Below are positions 1 to 8,826 of a DNA stretch of 64,000 nt, piece after piece; positions within the stretch are counted from its first letter, which is position 1; each line of letters begins with the position of its first letter. A program made the position numbers and the translations under genes. Source of the DNA: Allosphingosinicella sp. (GTDB lineage: Bacteria; Pseudomonadota; Alphaproteobacteria; Sphingomonadales; Sphingomonadaceae); the NCBI GenBank assembly GCA_030447665.1, contig JAUJOJ010000007.1, positions 72,510 to 136,509 on the forward strand. The letters run 5' to 3'. The notes under the pieces are model-generated. The model had not been told where the DNA came from. It saw nothing but the letters and a program-made list of their open reading frames with translations, and searched no databases.

Positions 1-1344
1 GGGCCGGCGGCGATCAAATTCGGCCAGGCGCTCGCCACCCGGCCCGATCTCGTCGGCGACGAGGCCGCGCGCAACCTGCAGATGCTGCAGGACAATCTGC
101 CGCCTTCTCCGTTCGACCAGATCAGGGCCTCGATCGAGCAGGCGCTCGAAAAGCCGATCGAGGAGCTCTTCTCCCGCTTCGACCCCCAGCCGGTCGGCGC
201 CGCCTCGATCGCCCAGGTCCACCGCGCGGTCACCACCGACGGAAGGGACGTGGCCGTCAAGGTGCTGAGGCCCGGGATCGAGGAGGATTTCGCCCGCGCG
301 CTCGATACTTATGAGTGGGCGGCGGCGCAGGTCGAAGGCATGGGGGGCGAGGCCGCGCGCCTCCGCCCGCGCCTGGTGATCGCCCATTTCCGGCAGTGGA
401 CGGCTCGGGAGCTCGACTTGCGGCGCGAGGCCGCCTCCGCCTCGGAGCTTCGCGAAAATCTGGTGGCGGAGAGCGGCTTCTACGTGCCGCAGATCGACTG
501 GAGCCGGAGCGCGCGCCGCGTGATGACGCTGGAATGGATCGACGGCATCAAGCTGACCGATCGAGACGCGCTCATCGAGGCGGGCCAGGATCTCAAGACG
601 CTTGCCGCAATCCTGGTTCGCGCATTCCTGCGCCAGTCCGTGGTCGACGGCTTCTTCCACGCGGACCTTCATCAGGGGAACCTCTTCGCCCTTCCCGACG
701 GCCGCCTTGCGGCGATCGACTTCGGCATCATGGGGCGTATCGAGCGGCAGGCGCGGCTGTGGCTCGCCGAAATCCTCTACGGGCTCATCACAGGCAATTA
801 TCGCCGCGTCGCCGAAATTCATTTCGAGGCGCAATATGTTCCCGCCCATCACAGCGTCGAGGAATTCGCGACGGCGCTTCGGGCGGTCGGGGAGCCGATC
901 CGGGGCCTTCCGGTGAAGGAGATCTCGGTCGGGCAGATGCTCGACGGCCTCTTCACCATCACCCGCGACTTCGACATGCCGACCCAGCCGCACCTCCTCC
1001 TCCTCCAGAAGACGATGGTGATGGAGGAAGGCGTTGCCACCTGGCTCGATCCCGACATCAACATGTGGGAAACCTCGGAGCCATTCCTGCGCGAGTGGCT
1101 CCGGAGCGAGTTGGGCCCCGAAGCGGCGCTTGCAGACCGGATCGTGCGGGACGTCCGCACCCTTGCCAATCTTCCGGAGCTCATCCGCCGGATCGAAGCC
1201 CGCTATCCGCCGCCGGGCGCCGCCCCTCCCTCGCCGCCCCTTCCGGACATCGTCGTCGTCGAACCGCGCCATTATGGCCGCTATGTGCTGATCTCCGCCA
1301 TCTCCGGCATGTTCGGGGCCGCGTTAGCGCTGCTGTTCGGGTGA
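1..1344 (+). CDS. ubiB: UbiB family atypical kinase (3' part)
   Basis: UbiB (ABC1/ADCK family) is an atypical membrane-associated kinase/ATPase needed for ubiquinone biosynthesis. The gene runs in from before the window: the frame is open from base 1, and the family's KxGQ signature appears as AIKFGQ at bases 10-27. Further along are the A-rich nucleotide loop (GAASIAQVH), the VAVKVLRPG lysine, the catalytic segment HADLHQGN at about 660-683 and the metal-binding DFG at about 720. The last 25 residues (YGRYVLISAISGMFGAALAL) form a hydrophobic segment, as expected for the C-terminal membrane anchor. It precedes a membrane protein, coaBC and dut on the same strand. Only the extreme N-terminus is missing. 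Confidence 0.93.
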   Translation, partial: GPAAIKFGQALATRPDLVGDEAARNLQMLQDNLPPSPFDQIRASIEQALEKPIEELFSRFDPQPVGAASIAQVHRAVTTDGRDVAVKVLRPGIEEDFARALDTYEWAAAQVEGMGGEAARLRPRLVIAHFRQWTARELDLRREAASASELRENLVAESGFYVPQIDWSRSARRVMTLEWIDGIKLTDRDALIEAGQDLKTLAAILVRAFLRQSVVDGFFHADLHQGNLFALPDGRLAAIDFGIMGRIERQARLWLAEILYGLITGNYRRVAEIHFEAQYVPAHHSVEEFATALRAVGEPIRGLPVKEISVGQMLDGLFTITRDFDMPTQPHLLLLQKTMVMEEGVATWLDPDINMWETSEPFLREWLRSELGPEAALADRIVRDVRTLANLPELIRRIEARYPPPGAAPPSPPLPDIVVVEPRHYGRYVLISAISGMFGAALALLFG

Positions 1345-1418
1345 GACGGCGGAGCTCGAACCTTTCGTTAACTCCGATCCTGTAGCCTTTCACATCCGTT
1401 CGCGGAGGAAGGCCGATC

Positions 1419-2513
1419 ATGCACAGCTTCGCAGCCGCTGCGCCGAGCCGCTTTGCCGAAATCGCTAGGTGGCCGGCAAGGGTCATCCTCGTCTTTCTGC
1501 TTCTGCTCACGGTTCAAGGTCTCAGCGATGGTCGCGCGCCGGCACCGGGCGTGACCGAGGGTACGGCCCGAGGCGAGCATGCCCAGATCATGCTCCATCG
1601 GCGGGTGATCGAGGAAGTTCGGGCGGGTGCCGATTATCATCAGCTGGCTGCCCGCGAGTACGGGCAAGCCGGCTATCCACTTTCGACGGTGCGCCTTCCC
1701 ACCCTCGCCCGGGTTCACGCCGGCCTGCCTCCATTCGGGCCGGCCGTCCTGCTCTACGCGTTGATCGCGGCGACGCTCGGCGCCTGGGCCTGGCGCCTCA
1801 GCATCGGCGGATTGCCCGTGCAAAGGGCGGCGCTCGGTTCGGCGCTGCTGCTGGCCGGTGCTGCGACCCTGCTCCTTCCCGAACTGCTCGTCTGGCACGA
1901 ATGCTGGGCCGCCTTGCTGATCGCACTATCGCTCGCTCTCAGGAGCGAGCGACGATACGGCCTCTCCGCCGTCGCGGCGCTCGCGGCGGCGGCTTTCAGC
2001 GAGCAGGCGATCGTCTTGCCGCTGATGATGCTGGCCTTTTCGCTTCACGAAAAGCGTCCGGGCGAAGCCGCCACATGGGGCGCCGTGATACTCCTGATCG
2101 CCGGCATTCTTGCGTGGCACGCGCAGGAAATTGCCGCAGCGACCGGCATGGCCGACAGGCTCCCGCCCGACTGGTTGGGCTCGGGCGGCTGGGACGCGGC
2201 CGTGATGATGGTCCAGATGACCGGACCCTTGCGGCTGATGCCGCACTGGGCCGGCGCGTTGATCGTCCCGGTGGCGCTGATCGGCTGGGCGGGCTGGCAG
2301 AATGCGACCGGCGCCCGCGGCGCGGTGTTTCTCCTCGTCTATCTCCTGCTCCTCGCCGCCGTCGGCCATGCCGACAATTTCTACCCTGCTTTCCTGATCG
2401 CGCCGCTGCTCCCCGTCGGATTGCTGTTCGCGCCGGCCGCCCTGGCGGATCTGATCCGGGCATCTTTCGGGACGGGAGCAAGGACGACCGGGCCAGCATC
2501 GCTATCGACTTGA
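1419..2513 (+). CDS. Polytopic membrane protein, function unknown
   Basis: A 364-residue integral membrane protein. A first hydrophobic segment lies at about residues 18-35, then a soluble loop of about 60 residues, then roughly eight more hydrophobic stretches. The loop holds RGEHAQIMLHRRV and ADYHQLAAREYGQAGYPLS. That layout, with a large periplasmic loop after the first helix, resembles GT-C-type glycosyltransferases or O-antigen-ligase-like proteins, but I see no diagnostic catalytic motif and leave it unassigned. It sits between ubiB and coaBC on the same strand. The reading frame is clean over its whole length. Confidence 0.75.
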   Translation: MHSFAAAAPSRFAEIARWPARVILVFLLLLTVQGLSDGRAPAPGVTEGTARGEHAQIMLHRRVIEEVRAGADYHQLAAREYGQAGYPLSTVRLPTLARVHAGLPPFGPAVLLYALIAATLGAWAWRLSIGGLPVQRAALGSALLLAGAATLLLPELLVWHECWAALLIALSLALRSERRYGLSAVAALAAAAFSEQAIVLPLMMLAFSLHEKRPGEAATWGAVILLIAGILAWHAQEIAAATGMADRLPPDWLGSGGWDAAVMMVQMTGPLRLMPHWAGALIVPVALIGWAGWQNATGARGAVFLLVYLLLLAAVGHADNFYPAFLIAPLLPVGLLFAPAALADLIRASFGTGARTTGPASLST

Positions 2514-2539
2514 CGTGCGAGCCGCGGCATGTGGCGAGC

Positions 2540-3733
2540 ATGGACGGGCGACGGATCCTCCTCATCATCGGCGGCGGCATCGCGGCCTACAAGAGCTGCG
2601 AGCTCATTCGGCTGATCCGCAAGGCGGGGGGTTCGGTCACCTGCGTGCTGACCGAAGGCGGATCGCATTTCGTAACGCCGATGACGCTCGCCGCGCTGTC
2701 GGAAGCGCGCGTCTACACCAGCCTCTGGGACCTCAAGGACGAGGTCGAGATGGGGCACATCCAGCTCAGCCGTCAGGCGGACCTGGTGGTGGTCTGTCCC
2801 GCGACCGCGGACCTTATCGCCAAGATGGCCGCGGGGATCGCGGACGATCTCGCGACCACGCTCCTTCTCGCAACCGACAAGCCCGTGCTCACGGCGCCGG
2901 CAATGAACGTGCGCATGTGGCAGCATGCAGCGACGGTGCGGAACGTGGCGCAGCTTCGCGGCGACGGCACGATCGTGCTCGAGCCGGACGAAGGCGAAAT
3001 GGCCTGCGGAGAATATGGGCCCGGACGGCTGCCGGAGCCGGCCGCCATCCTCTCGGCGATCGGCAGGTTTTTGGGCGTAAGGAGCCGCCTGTCGGGCAAA
3101 CACATCGTCGTCACGGCCGGTCCGACGCAGGAGCCGGTCGATCCGGTGCGCGTCATCGCCAATCGCTCTTCGGGAAAGCAGGGCTTTGCGGTCGCGGCCG
3201 CTTTGGCCGAGCTTGGCGCCAGGGTCACCCTCGTTGCGGGGCCCGTCAAGCTGGATACGCCGCGCGGAGTGGAACGCATCGACGTGGAAACCGCACGCGA
3301 AATGGAAGCGGCCGTTTCAGCGGCGCTTCCGGCGGACGCGGCGGTGTTGGTGGCCGCCGTCGCGGATTGGGCGGTGGAGCCCTCCCCCTCAAAACTGAAG
3401 AAGTCCGACGGTCCGCCCATTCTGTCCTGGAGAGCCAATCCGGATGTCCTGATCGGGCTGGCGACGAGCGGCGCGCGTCCTCCGCTTCTGATCGGCTTCG
3501 CGGCGGAGACCGAGGATGTGATCGCGCAAGCAGGCGCCAAGCGCCTGCGCAAGGGCTGCGACTGGATCGTTGCCAATGATGTGTCGGGAGACGTGATGGG
3601 CGGGAACAGCAACGAAGTGCACCTGATCACCGCAGCAGGAGTGGAGAGCTGGCCGCACGCCTCCAAGCGGGAGGTCGCGCGCCGGCTTGCCGACAGGATC
3701 GCCGATGTCCTCGCCGCAGGCCCGGATGCTTGA
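2540..3733 (+). CDS. coaBC: Bifunctional phosphopantothenoylcysteine decarboxylase/synthetase
   Basis: CoaBC makes 4'-phosphopantetheine for coenzyme A: the CoaB domain ligates cysteine to phosphopantothenate (CTP-dependent) and the CoaC flavoprotein domain decarboxylates the product. The N-terminal CoaC domain opens with [17 protein letters not shown] and carries the PAMN substrate motif (APAMNVRMW). The CoaB domain starts with [14 protein letters not shown], has the NRSSGKQG segment, and ends with the KGCDWIVAN motif. The ATG at 2540 is chosen because it begins directly at the conserved flavodoxin-like strand; the frame is open further upstream without family similarity. About 397 aa, the usual length. 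It overlaps dut by 8 bases, so the two are probably co-transcribed. Confidence 0.95.
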   Translation: MDGRRILLIIGGGIAAYKSCELIRLIRKAGGSVTCVLTEGGSHFVTPMTLAALSEARVYTSLWDLKDEVEMGHIQLSRQADLVVVCPATADLIAKMAAGIADDLATTLLLATDKPVLTAPAMNVRMWQHAATVRNVAQLRGDGTIVLEPDEGEMACGEYGPGRLPEPAAILSAIGRFLGVRSRLSGKHIVVTAGPTQEPVDPVRVIANRSSGKQGFAVAAALAELGARVTLVAGPVKLDTPRGVERIDVETAREMEAAVSAALPADAAVLVAAVADWAVEPSPSKLKKSDGPPILSWRANPDVLIGLATSGARPPLLIGFAAETEDVIAQAGAKRLRKGCDWIVANDVSGDVMGGNSNEVHLITAAGVESWPHASKREVARRLADRIADVLAAGPDA

Positions 3734-4169
3734 GATCGACATCGAGCTGATGCGGCTGCCGCACGGAGTGGGCCTGCCGGCGCCGAGCTATGCCAGCGCC
3801 GGGGCAGCCGGGATGGACGTGGTCGCCGCCGAGAACCTGACGCTGGCGCCCGGCGCCCGCCATGCCGTGGCCACGGGCTTCGCCATTGCCATTCCGGAAG
3901 GATATGAGGTGCAGGTCCGCCCGCGTTCGGGCCTCGCGCTGAAGCACGGCATCACCTGCCTCAATACGCCGGGCACGATCGACAGCGATTATCGTGGGGA
4001 GGTTCGCGTGATCCTGGCCAATCTTGGCCAGGAGCCGTTCGACGTGGTAAGAGGGGAACGGATCGCGCAGTTGGTGCCGGCACCGGTTTTACGGGCGCGC
4101 TTCACCGAAGTGGAGGCGCTCGGGATGACGGAGCGGGGTTTCGGCGGCTTCGGATCCACGGGGAGATGA
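3726..4169 (+). CDS. dut: dUTP diphosphatase
   Basis: Dut hydrolyses dUTP to dUMP and pyrophosphate, keeping uracil out of DNA and supplying dTMP synthesis. The trimeric dUTPase motifs are in order: AGMDVVAA (motif 1), RPRSGLA (motif 2), the uracil-binding block [19 protein letters not shown] (motif 3), RIAQLV (motif 4) and the glycine-rich C-terminal arm [11 protein letters not shown] (motif 5). The start at 3726 gives a typical N-terminus (MLEIDI) and overlaps the end of coaBC; an ATG at 3705 and a TTG at 3687 are in-frame alternatives. About 147 aa. The coaBC-dut pairing is widespread in proteobacteria. Confidence 0.95.
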   Translation: MLEIDIELMRLPHGVGLPAPSYASAGAAGMDVVAAENLTLAPGARHAVATGFAIAIPEGYEVQVRPRSGLALKHGITCLNTPGTIDSDYRGEVRVILANLGQEPFDVVRGERIAQLVPAPVLRARFTEVEALGMTERGFGGFGSTGR

Positions 4170-4171
4170 AG

Positions 4172-4585
4172 ATGAAAGCTTATCTGCTTGGCGCCCTCCT
4201 GGCCGCGAGCGCCGTTCCAGCCGCAGCTCAGAAGGTGGAAGTCGCCAGCGGCGACTGGAGCCGCCTGCCGCTGATGGAGACCAGTGTTTACGCGCAGATC
4301 CCCGGGGATGCGGTCGACCAGATCCACCGGCTCGTGACCAGCGGCCAGTGCGAGCTGAAGGGCGCCTCCAAGAGGCGGATCGACATGACGGTGCCGTTCC
4401 TGATCCGGTTCGCTCCTGACGGGTCGCTTGAGCATGTGGTGCTGAGGGACCTCGGCTGTCCCAGAGCCGAAGGCATTCTTGCACGTGTCGTCCTCAATTG
4501 GGCCAAGACCGGGACGATCAGGGGAGCCGGCAAGAACAACCAAGGCTGGTATCGCAGCGAGATCAGCTTCAGCTCGACGTCCTGA
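4172..4585 (+). CDS. Small exported protein, function unknown
   Basis: A protein of about 137 residues with a clear signal peptide (MKAYLLGALLAASAVPAAAQ, cleavage after AAA) followed by a mature domain of about 115 residues. Two cysteines (SGQCELKG and DLGCPRAEG) could form a disulfide. The domain resembles TonB-C-like or small periplasmic folds of the type VPFLIRFAPDG..VVLRDLGC, but no family is certain. GGGAG at 4161-4165 supports the ATG at 4172; the ATG at 4166 overlaps the dut stop. It probably belongs to the coaBC-dut transcription unit. Confidence 0.75.
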   Translation: MKAYLLGALLAASAVPAAAQKVEVASGDWSRLPLMETSVYAQIPGDAVDQIHRLVTSGQCELKGASKRRIDMTVPFLIRFAPDGSLEHVVLRDLGCPRAEGILARVVLNWAKTGTIRGAGKNNQGWYRSEISFSSTS

Positions 4586-4648
4586 AGCATCTCCGTTCGA
4601 AAGGCTTACGTCTCGACTCGGAGCGGGTGCCACGGCAGAAGCGCCGCA

Positions 4649-5401
4649 ATGTCCTTATCCGACGCCCAGCTCGACCGTTACGCGCGGCAGATCGTCCTTA
4701 GGGAGTTGGGCGGCGAAGGGCAGCAGAAGCTGCTGAAGGCCAATATCGTGATGATCGGCGCCGGGGGCATTGGGTCCCCCGCCCTTCAATATCTTGCTGC
4801 CGCAGGCGTGGGAAAGCTGACGATCGTGGACGACGATCGGGTGGACCTCTCCAATCTCCAACGCCAAACGCTTTACGGAACCGCCGAGATCGGCCAGCTC
4901 AAAGCGGGCCTCGCCAAGCGGAAGGTCGAGGCGCTCAATCCCGATGTCGCGGTTGAGTTTTCGGCCGTCCGGATCGACGGCACCAATGGCCGTCGGCTGG
5001 TCGAAGGCGCCGCCCTCGTGCTCGACGGCAGTGACAATTTCGAAACGCGCCTTGCAGTCGCCGATGCGGCGCTCGGCGCGCGCGTGCCGCTCATCTCGGC
5101 CTCGGTGGCGCAGTTCGAGGGCCAGCTCGCCGTCTATCGCGGCTGGGAGCCGGACAAGCCCTGCTACCGCTGCTTCGTCGGAAACGACCCTGACCGGCCA
5201 GAGGCGAGCTGCTCCGAACAAGGGGTGCTCGGGCCCATGGCGGGCGTCATGGGCAGCCTCGCCGCGATGGAGGCGATCCGCGCCTTGACCGGCTTCGGCG
5301 AGGACAGCGCGGGCAAGCTCCTTCTCATGGATGGACTCGGCCTTCGTTTTCGGACCGTGAAACTGGCCAAGGATCCGGAGTGCCCCGCATGCAAGGCTTG
5401 A
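4649..5401 (+). CDS. moeB: HesA/MoeB/ThiF family adenylyltransferase
   Basis: An E1-like enzyme that adenylates the C-terminal glycine of a ubiquitin-like sulfur carrier (MoaD or ThiS type). Seen in the sequence: the nucleotide-binding loop GAGGIGSPALQYLAAAGVG, the catalytic NLQRQ arginine, the D-N pair in DGSDNFETR, and two CxxC zinc pairs (CYRC and CPAC) at the positions expected for MoeB. It is 250 aa with no C-terminal rhodanese domain, so it is of bacterial MoeB/ThiF type and not an MOCS3-like fusion. The choice between MoeB and ThiF cannot be made from sequence alone. It is followed, with a 13-base overlap, by a broken DsrE-like gene, another sulfur-relay type of protein. Confidence 0.88.
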   Translation: MSLSDAQLDRYARQIVLRELGGEGQQKLLKANIVMIGAGGIGSPALQYLAAAGVGKLTIVDDDRVDLSNLQRQTLYGTAEIGQLKAGLAKRKVEALNPDVAVEFSAVRIDGTNGRRLVEGAALVLDGSDNFETRLAVADAALGARVPLISASVAQFEGQLAVYRGWEPDKPCYRCFVGNDPDRPEASCSEQGVLGPMAGVMGSLAAMEAIRALTGFGEDSAGKLLLMDGLGLRFRTVKLAKDPECPACKA

Positions 5402-5745
5402 CCATCATCGTGGCCGGCGCGGACGAGGAGCGCTTTCGCTCCGCGCTCGAAGTCGCGGCGGCAAATGCTGCGCTGGACCGGACGACCCGGGTCTTTCTCC
5501 AGGGCGCTGCCGCTTCCTGCTTCAGCGCTTGACTGCCGAAGTCGAGGAGCTCCAAGGCGCCGTGGGGCGCCGACACTGGCGCAGCTTCTCGATGAGGCGC
5601 TCGCCCTGGGAGCCTCGGTCACCGTCTGCCAGAGCGGTCTGGCGCTCGCCGGAATGCGCGCCGATCACTTGCCGGGGGTGTCGAGACCGGCGGCCTCGTC
5701 GAGTTGCTCGCCTCGGGGCGGAACCACCAGCTTCTGATGGCGTGA
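5389..5745 (+). pseudogene. DsrE-family-like protein, interrupted by frameshifts
   Basis: Translating across three frames gives a recognisable DsrE-like peptide. Frame 1 gives MQGLTIIVAGADEERFRSA..RVFLQGAAA from the ATG at 5389. Another frame then gives LAQLLDEALALGASVTVCQS through about 5680. Frame 1 returns with GVETGGLVELLASGRNHQLL and stops at 5743-5745. The cysteine in TVCQSG is where DsrE proteins keep their active-site cysteine. The gene starts within the last codons of the MoeB-like gene, so the two are probably functionally linked in sulfur transfer. Breaks lie near 5500-5540 and near 5685. They may be genuine decay or base-calling indels, since many conserved genes in this window show the same fault. 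Confidence 0.55.
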
Positions 5746-5812
5746 GCCATCAGAACAGCTCCGGCCGGGGATCCGCAGGGCTTGGACCAGCTCGAGGAGG
5801 AGAGCTCCCAAA

Positions 5813-6139
5813 TCAGCCGCCAACGGGCCAGAGCTGGTCCAAAAGCGCGCTGAGCTGGATGAGGCTCGGCACCGCGAGAGCGATGCCGATCGCGATGTCG
5901 AAGGCCCGAACGGGCCGCAGGCTCCGGCCGCGCTTATGGAAGACCATGTCGAAGACCGTGATCAGCAGAATCGACAGCCCGCAGAAGGCCGCCACGGCGA
6001 GCGCCGCCGCGAACGCCCAGACCACCCGCTCCTGATAGGCGGCATAGACCGGCCACAGGAGCAGAGCGGCAAGGCCGGCGCAGATGCCGATGCCGATCGC
6101 CCGCCCGATCGTCCACCAGGAGAGCGGGCTGCGCGTCAG
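5813..6139 (-). CDS. Small membrane protein downstream of topA
   Basis: Just after the topA stop the minus strand encodes about 108 residues with three hydrophobic segments: AIGIGICAGLAALLLWPVYA, WAFAAALAVAAFCGLSILLI and FDIAIGIALAVPSLIQL. A short basic loop (FHKRGRSLRP) separates the last two. No family is recognised. The start codon is unclear: the frame opens across the topA stop with no ATG, the first candidates being a CTG at 6139 or the GTG at 6025. The GTG would remove the first membrane segment. It is probably translationally coupled to topA. Confidence 0.5.
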   Translation of the reverse strand: MTRSPLSWWTIGRAIGIGICAGLAALLLWPVYAAYQERVVWAFAAALAVAAFCGLSILLITVFDMVFHKRGRSLRPVRAFDIAIGIALAVPSLIQLSALLDQLWPVGG

Positions 6140-8688
6140 GCCGTCTTCCCCGCCTTCTTCGCGGCCGTCTTCTTCGGCGCGGTTGCCTTCTTGGGCGCCG
6201 CCTTCTTGCCGCGGCCCTTCTTGGCGGGACCGCCCTTGGCCGCGCGCTCGTCGATCAGCTGGGCGGCTTCCTCCAGCGTCAGCGCGTCCGGGGCCACTGT
6301 CTTGGGGAGCGTCGCATTGGTGGTGCCGTCCGTCACATAGGGCCCGAAGCGGCCTTCCATCAGCTTGATCTCGAGCTCGGTACGGGGATGCGGCCCGAGC
6401 ACCTTCAGCGGCTCGCGCGAACCTCGCGCGCGGCCGCCGCCGGCCGCGGCTTCGGCGAGCTTCACCACGGCCGCGTTCATGCCGGTCTCGAACACGTCGG
6501 CAGTCGAGCCGAGCTTCGCATATTTGCCGTCATGCGCGAGATAGGGCCCGTAGCGGCCGATCGAGGCCGTGATCGGGTTGCCTGTCTCCGGATGGGCACC
6601 GATCGTGCGCGGAAGCGAGAGCAGCTTCAGCGCCCAGCCGAGATCGAGATCCGCCTGCGGCACGTCGCGCGGGATCGAGGCGCGCTTGGCGTCCTTCCCC
6701 TCGCCCTGCTGGACATAGGCGCCGAAGCGGCCGGTCCGCAGAGATATTTCCTCCCCCGTGTCGGGATCGGCGCCGAGGACGGTGGGGCCGGTGTCGTTCG
6801 CCGCCTCCTCCCCGCCCTGGCCGAAGCGGCGCGTGAACTTGCATTCGGGATAGTTGGAGCAGGCGACGAAGGCGCCGAACTTGCCGCCGCGGAGCGCCAG
6901 GCGCCCCTCGCCGCAGGCCGGGCAGAGCCGCGCGTCCGAGCCGTCCGCCTTTTCGGGGAAGAGATAGGGCGAGAGAAATTCGTCCAGGGCTGCGGTCACT
7001 TCGGACGGCTTCTGGTCCATGATCTCAAGCGTCTTCGGCTTGAAGTCCTTCCAGAAGGCCTCAAGCACCGCCTTCCAGTTCGCCCGGCCGCCGGAAACCT
7101 CGTCGAGCTCGTCCTCCAGCCCGGCCGTGAAATCGAACGAGACATAGCGCTCGAAGAAGCGTTCCAAAAAGGCGGTCAGCAGCCGCCCGCTCTCCTCGGG
7201 GAAAAAGCGGTTCTTCTCCACCCGCACATATTCGCGGTCCTTCAGCGTCTGCAGGATGGCCGCATAAGTGGACGGCCGCCCGATGCCGAGCTCCTCCATT
7301 TTCTTGACGAGGCTCGCTTCGGAATAACGCGGCAGGGGCTGAGTGAAATGCTGCTCGGCATGTACCGCCTTCCGGGCGGGAGCGTCGCCTTCGCGCAGGC
7401 GCGGCAGGCGGCGGGATTCTTCGTCGTCGCTGTCGTCGCGGCCCTCCTCATAGAGCGCCATGAATCCAGGGAAGAGCACGACCTGACCGGTCGCACGGAG
7501 GCCCGTCCGGCCGGTGCCGTCGGCCAGCTCGGCAGTCGTGCGCTCCATCCGCGCGGACGCCATCTGGCTCGCCAGCGCGCGCTTCCAGATGAGCTCGTAA
7601 AGCCGCGCATGATCGCCGGACCCCGCGTGGCTGCGGCCGAAGTCGGTCGGTCGGATCGCCTCATGGGCTTCCTGCGCGTTCTTCGCCTTGGTCTCGTAGC
7701 GTCGCGGCTTGTCCGGCACGTAGCCCGCATCGTAGCGGTCGGCGACCGCGCGGCGAGCGGCGGAGATCGCCTCCTCCGCCATCTGCACGCCGTCCGTCCG
7801 CATATAGGTGATCGCGCCGTCCTCGTAGAGCGCCTGCGCCACTCGCATCGTGTGGCTCGCCGAGAAGCCGAGCTTGCGCGCCGCCTCCTGCTGCAGGGTG
7901 GAGGTGGTGAAGGGCGGCGGCGGATTGCGCGTCAGCGGCTTGGTCTCGACCGAGGCAACGGAGAAGCGTCCGGCTTCCAGCGCCGCTTTGGCCGCCTGCG
8001 CGGTGCCCGCGTCGCCGATGCTGCAGGCAGAGCCGGTCGATCTTCTCGCCCTGAAACGCACCAGCCGGGCGAGGAATTCCTGCCCGTCCGCCTCCATCGT
8101 GGCGGTGACGCTCCAATATTCCTGCGGCTCGAAGACCTCGATCTCACGCTCGCGGTCGACGATCAGCCGCAGGGCGACAGACTGCACCCGGCCTGCCGAT
8201 TTGGCGCCGGGCAGCTTGCGCCACAGCACCGGCGAGAGGGTGAAGCCCACCAGATAATCGAGCGCGCGGCGGGCGCGGTAGGCATCGATCAGATCCTCGT
8301 CGAGCGCGCGGGGGCGCTGCATCGCTTCGGTCACGGCCGATTTGGTGATCGCGTTGAAGGTCACCCGCTCGACATGTTTCGGAAGGATGCGGCGCTTAGT
8401 CAGCACCTCCTGCACATGCCAGCTGATCGCTTCCCCTTCCCTGTCGGGGTCGGTGGCGAGGATCAGCGCATCCGCGTTCTTCGCTTCGTCGGCAATGGCT
8501 TTGAGCTGCCGCGCCTTATCGGCATAGGTCTCCCACTCCATTGCGAAGCCGTTGTCGGGATCGACAGAGCCGTCCTTGGGCGGCAGATCGCGGACATGGC
8601 CGTAGGAGGCGAGCACGCGGTAGCCGCCGCCCAAATATTTTTCGATGGTCTTCGCCTTGGCAGGCGATTCGACGACGACAAGCTTCAT
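6136..8688 (-). CDS. topA: DNA topoisomerase I (type IA)
   Basis: TopA relaxes negative supercoils by cutting one strand through a 5'-phosphotyrosine. The protein (850 aa) opens with the Toprim domain (LVVVESPAKAKTIEKYLG; acidic DPDREGEA motif). It carries the catalytic tyrosine in AITYMRTDGVQM and has one intact C4 zinc ribbon (CPAC..CSNYPEC). Repeated topoisomerase C-terminal modules without cysteines follow (RTGRFGAYVQQGEG, SIGRYGPYLAHDG, MEGRFGPYVTDG), and the end is lysine/alanine-rich. The ATG at 8688 begins at the conserved strand; the upstream extension is not conserved. Around 8018-8060 about a dozen residues (RFRARRSTGSAC) look shifted out of frame and back again: the alternate frame reads FQGEKIDRLCLQ, as in related TopA proteins. 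The long open frame on the opposite strand is antisense only. Confidence 0.96.
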   Translation of the reverse strand: MKLVVVESPAKAKTIEKYLGGGYRVLASYGHVRDLPPKDGSVDPDNGFAMEWETYADKARQLKAIADEAKNADALILATDPDREGEAISWHVQEVLTKRRILPKHVERVTFNAITKSAVTEAMQRPRALDEDLIDAYRARRALDYLVGFTLSPVLWRKLPGAKSAGRVQSVALRLIVDREREIEVFEPQEYWSVTATMEADGQEFLARLVRFRARRSTGSACSIGDAGTAQAAKAALEAGRFSVASVETKPLTRNPPPPFTTSTLQQEAARKLGFSASHTMRVAQALYEDGAITYMRTDGVQMAEEAISAARRAVADRYDAGYVPDKPRRYETKAKNAQEAHEAIRPTDFGRSHAGSGDHARLYELIWKRALASQMASARMERTTAELADGTGRTGLRATGQVVLFPGFMALYEEGRDDSDDEESRRLPRLREGDAPARKAVHAEQHFTQPLPRYSEASLVKKMEELGIGRPSTYAAILQTLKDREYVRVEKNRFFPEESGRLLTAFLERFFERYVSFDFTAGLEDELDEVSGGRANWKAVLEAFWKDFKPKTLEIMDQKPSEVTAALDEFLSPYLFPEKADGSDARLCPACGEGRLALRGGKFGAFVACSNYPECKFTRRFGQGGEEAANDTGPTVLGADPDTGEEISLRTGRFGAYVQQGEGKDAKRASIPRDVPQADLDLGWALKLLSLPRTIGAHPETGNPITASIGRYGPYLAHDGKYAKLGSTADVFETGMNAAVVKLAEAAAGGGRARGSREPLKVLGPHPRTELEIKLMEGRFGPYVTDGTTNATLPKTVAPDALTLEEAAQLIDERAAKGGPAKKGRGKKAAPKKATAPKKTAAKKAGKTA

Positions 8689-8826
8689 GGGTGTTGTTTC
8701 AGTCCTCACATGTACACGCGCGAGGGTGGTGAGGCCGATAACCATCCGTCAAGTGCAACGGTTCGCATGCCGGCTTCTCCGCGGCTTGGCTGGCAGCGTT
8801 CCGCAAGGGATGGCATAGAAGTGCCG

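Noticed and set aside
6388..8700. Very long open frame antisense to topA running into the Sel1/P4H gene
   Set aside because: High GC keeps the opposite strand of topA open. The translation is Arg/Ala/Gly-rich and lacks family likeness until 8827, where the real gene begins.
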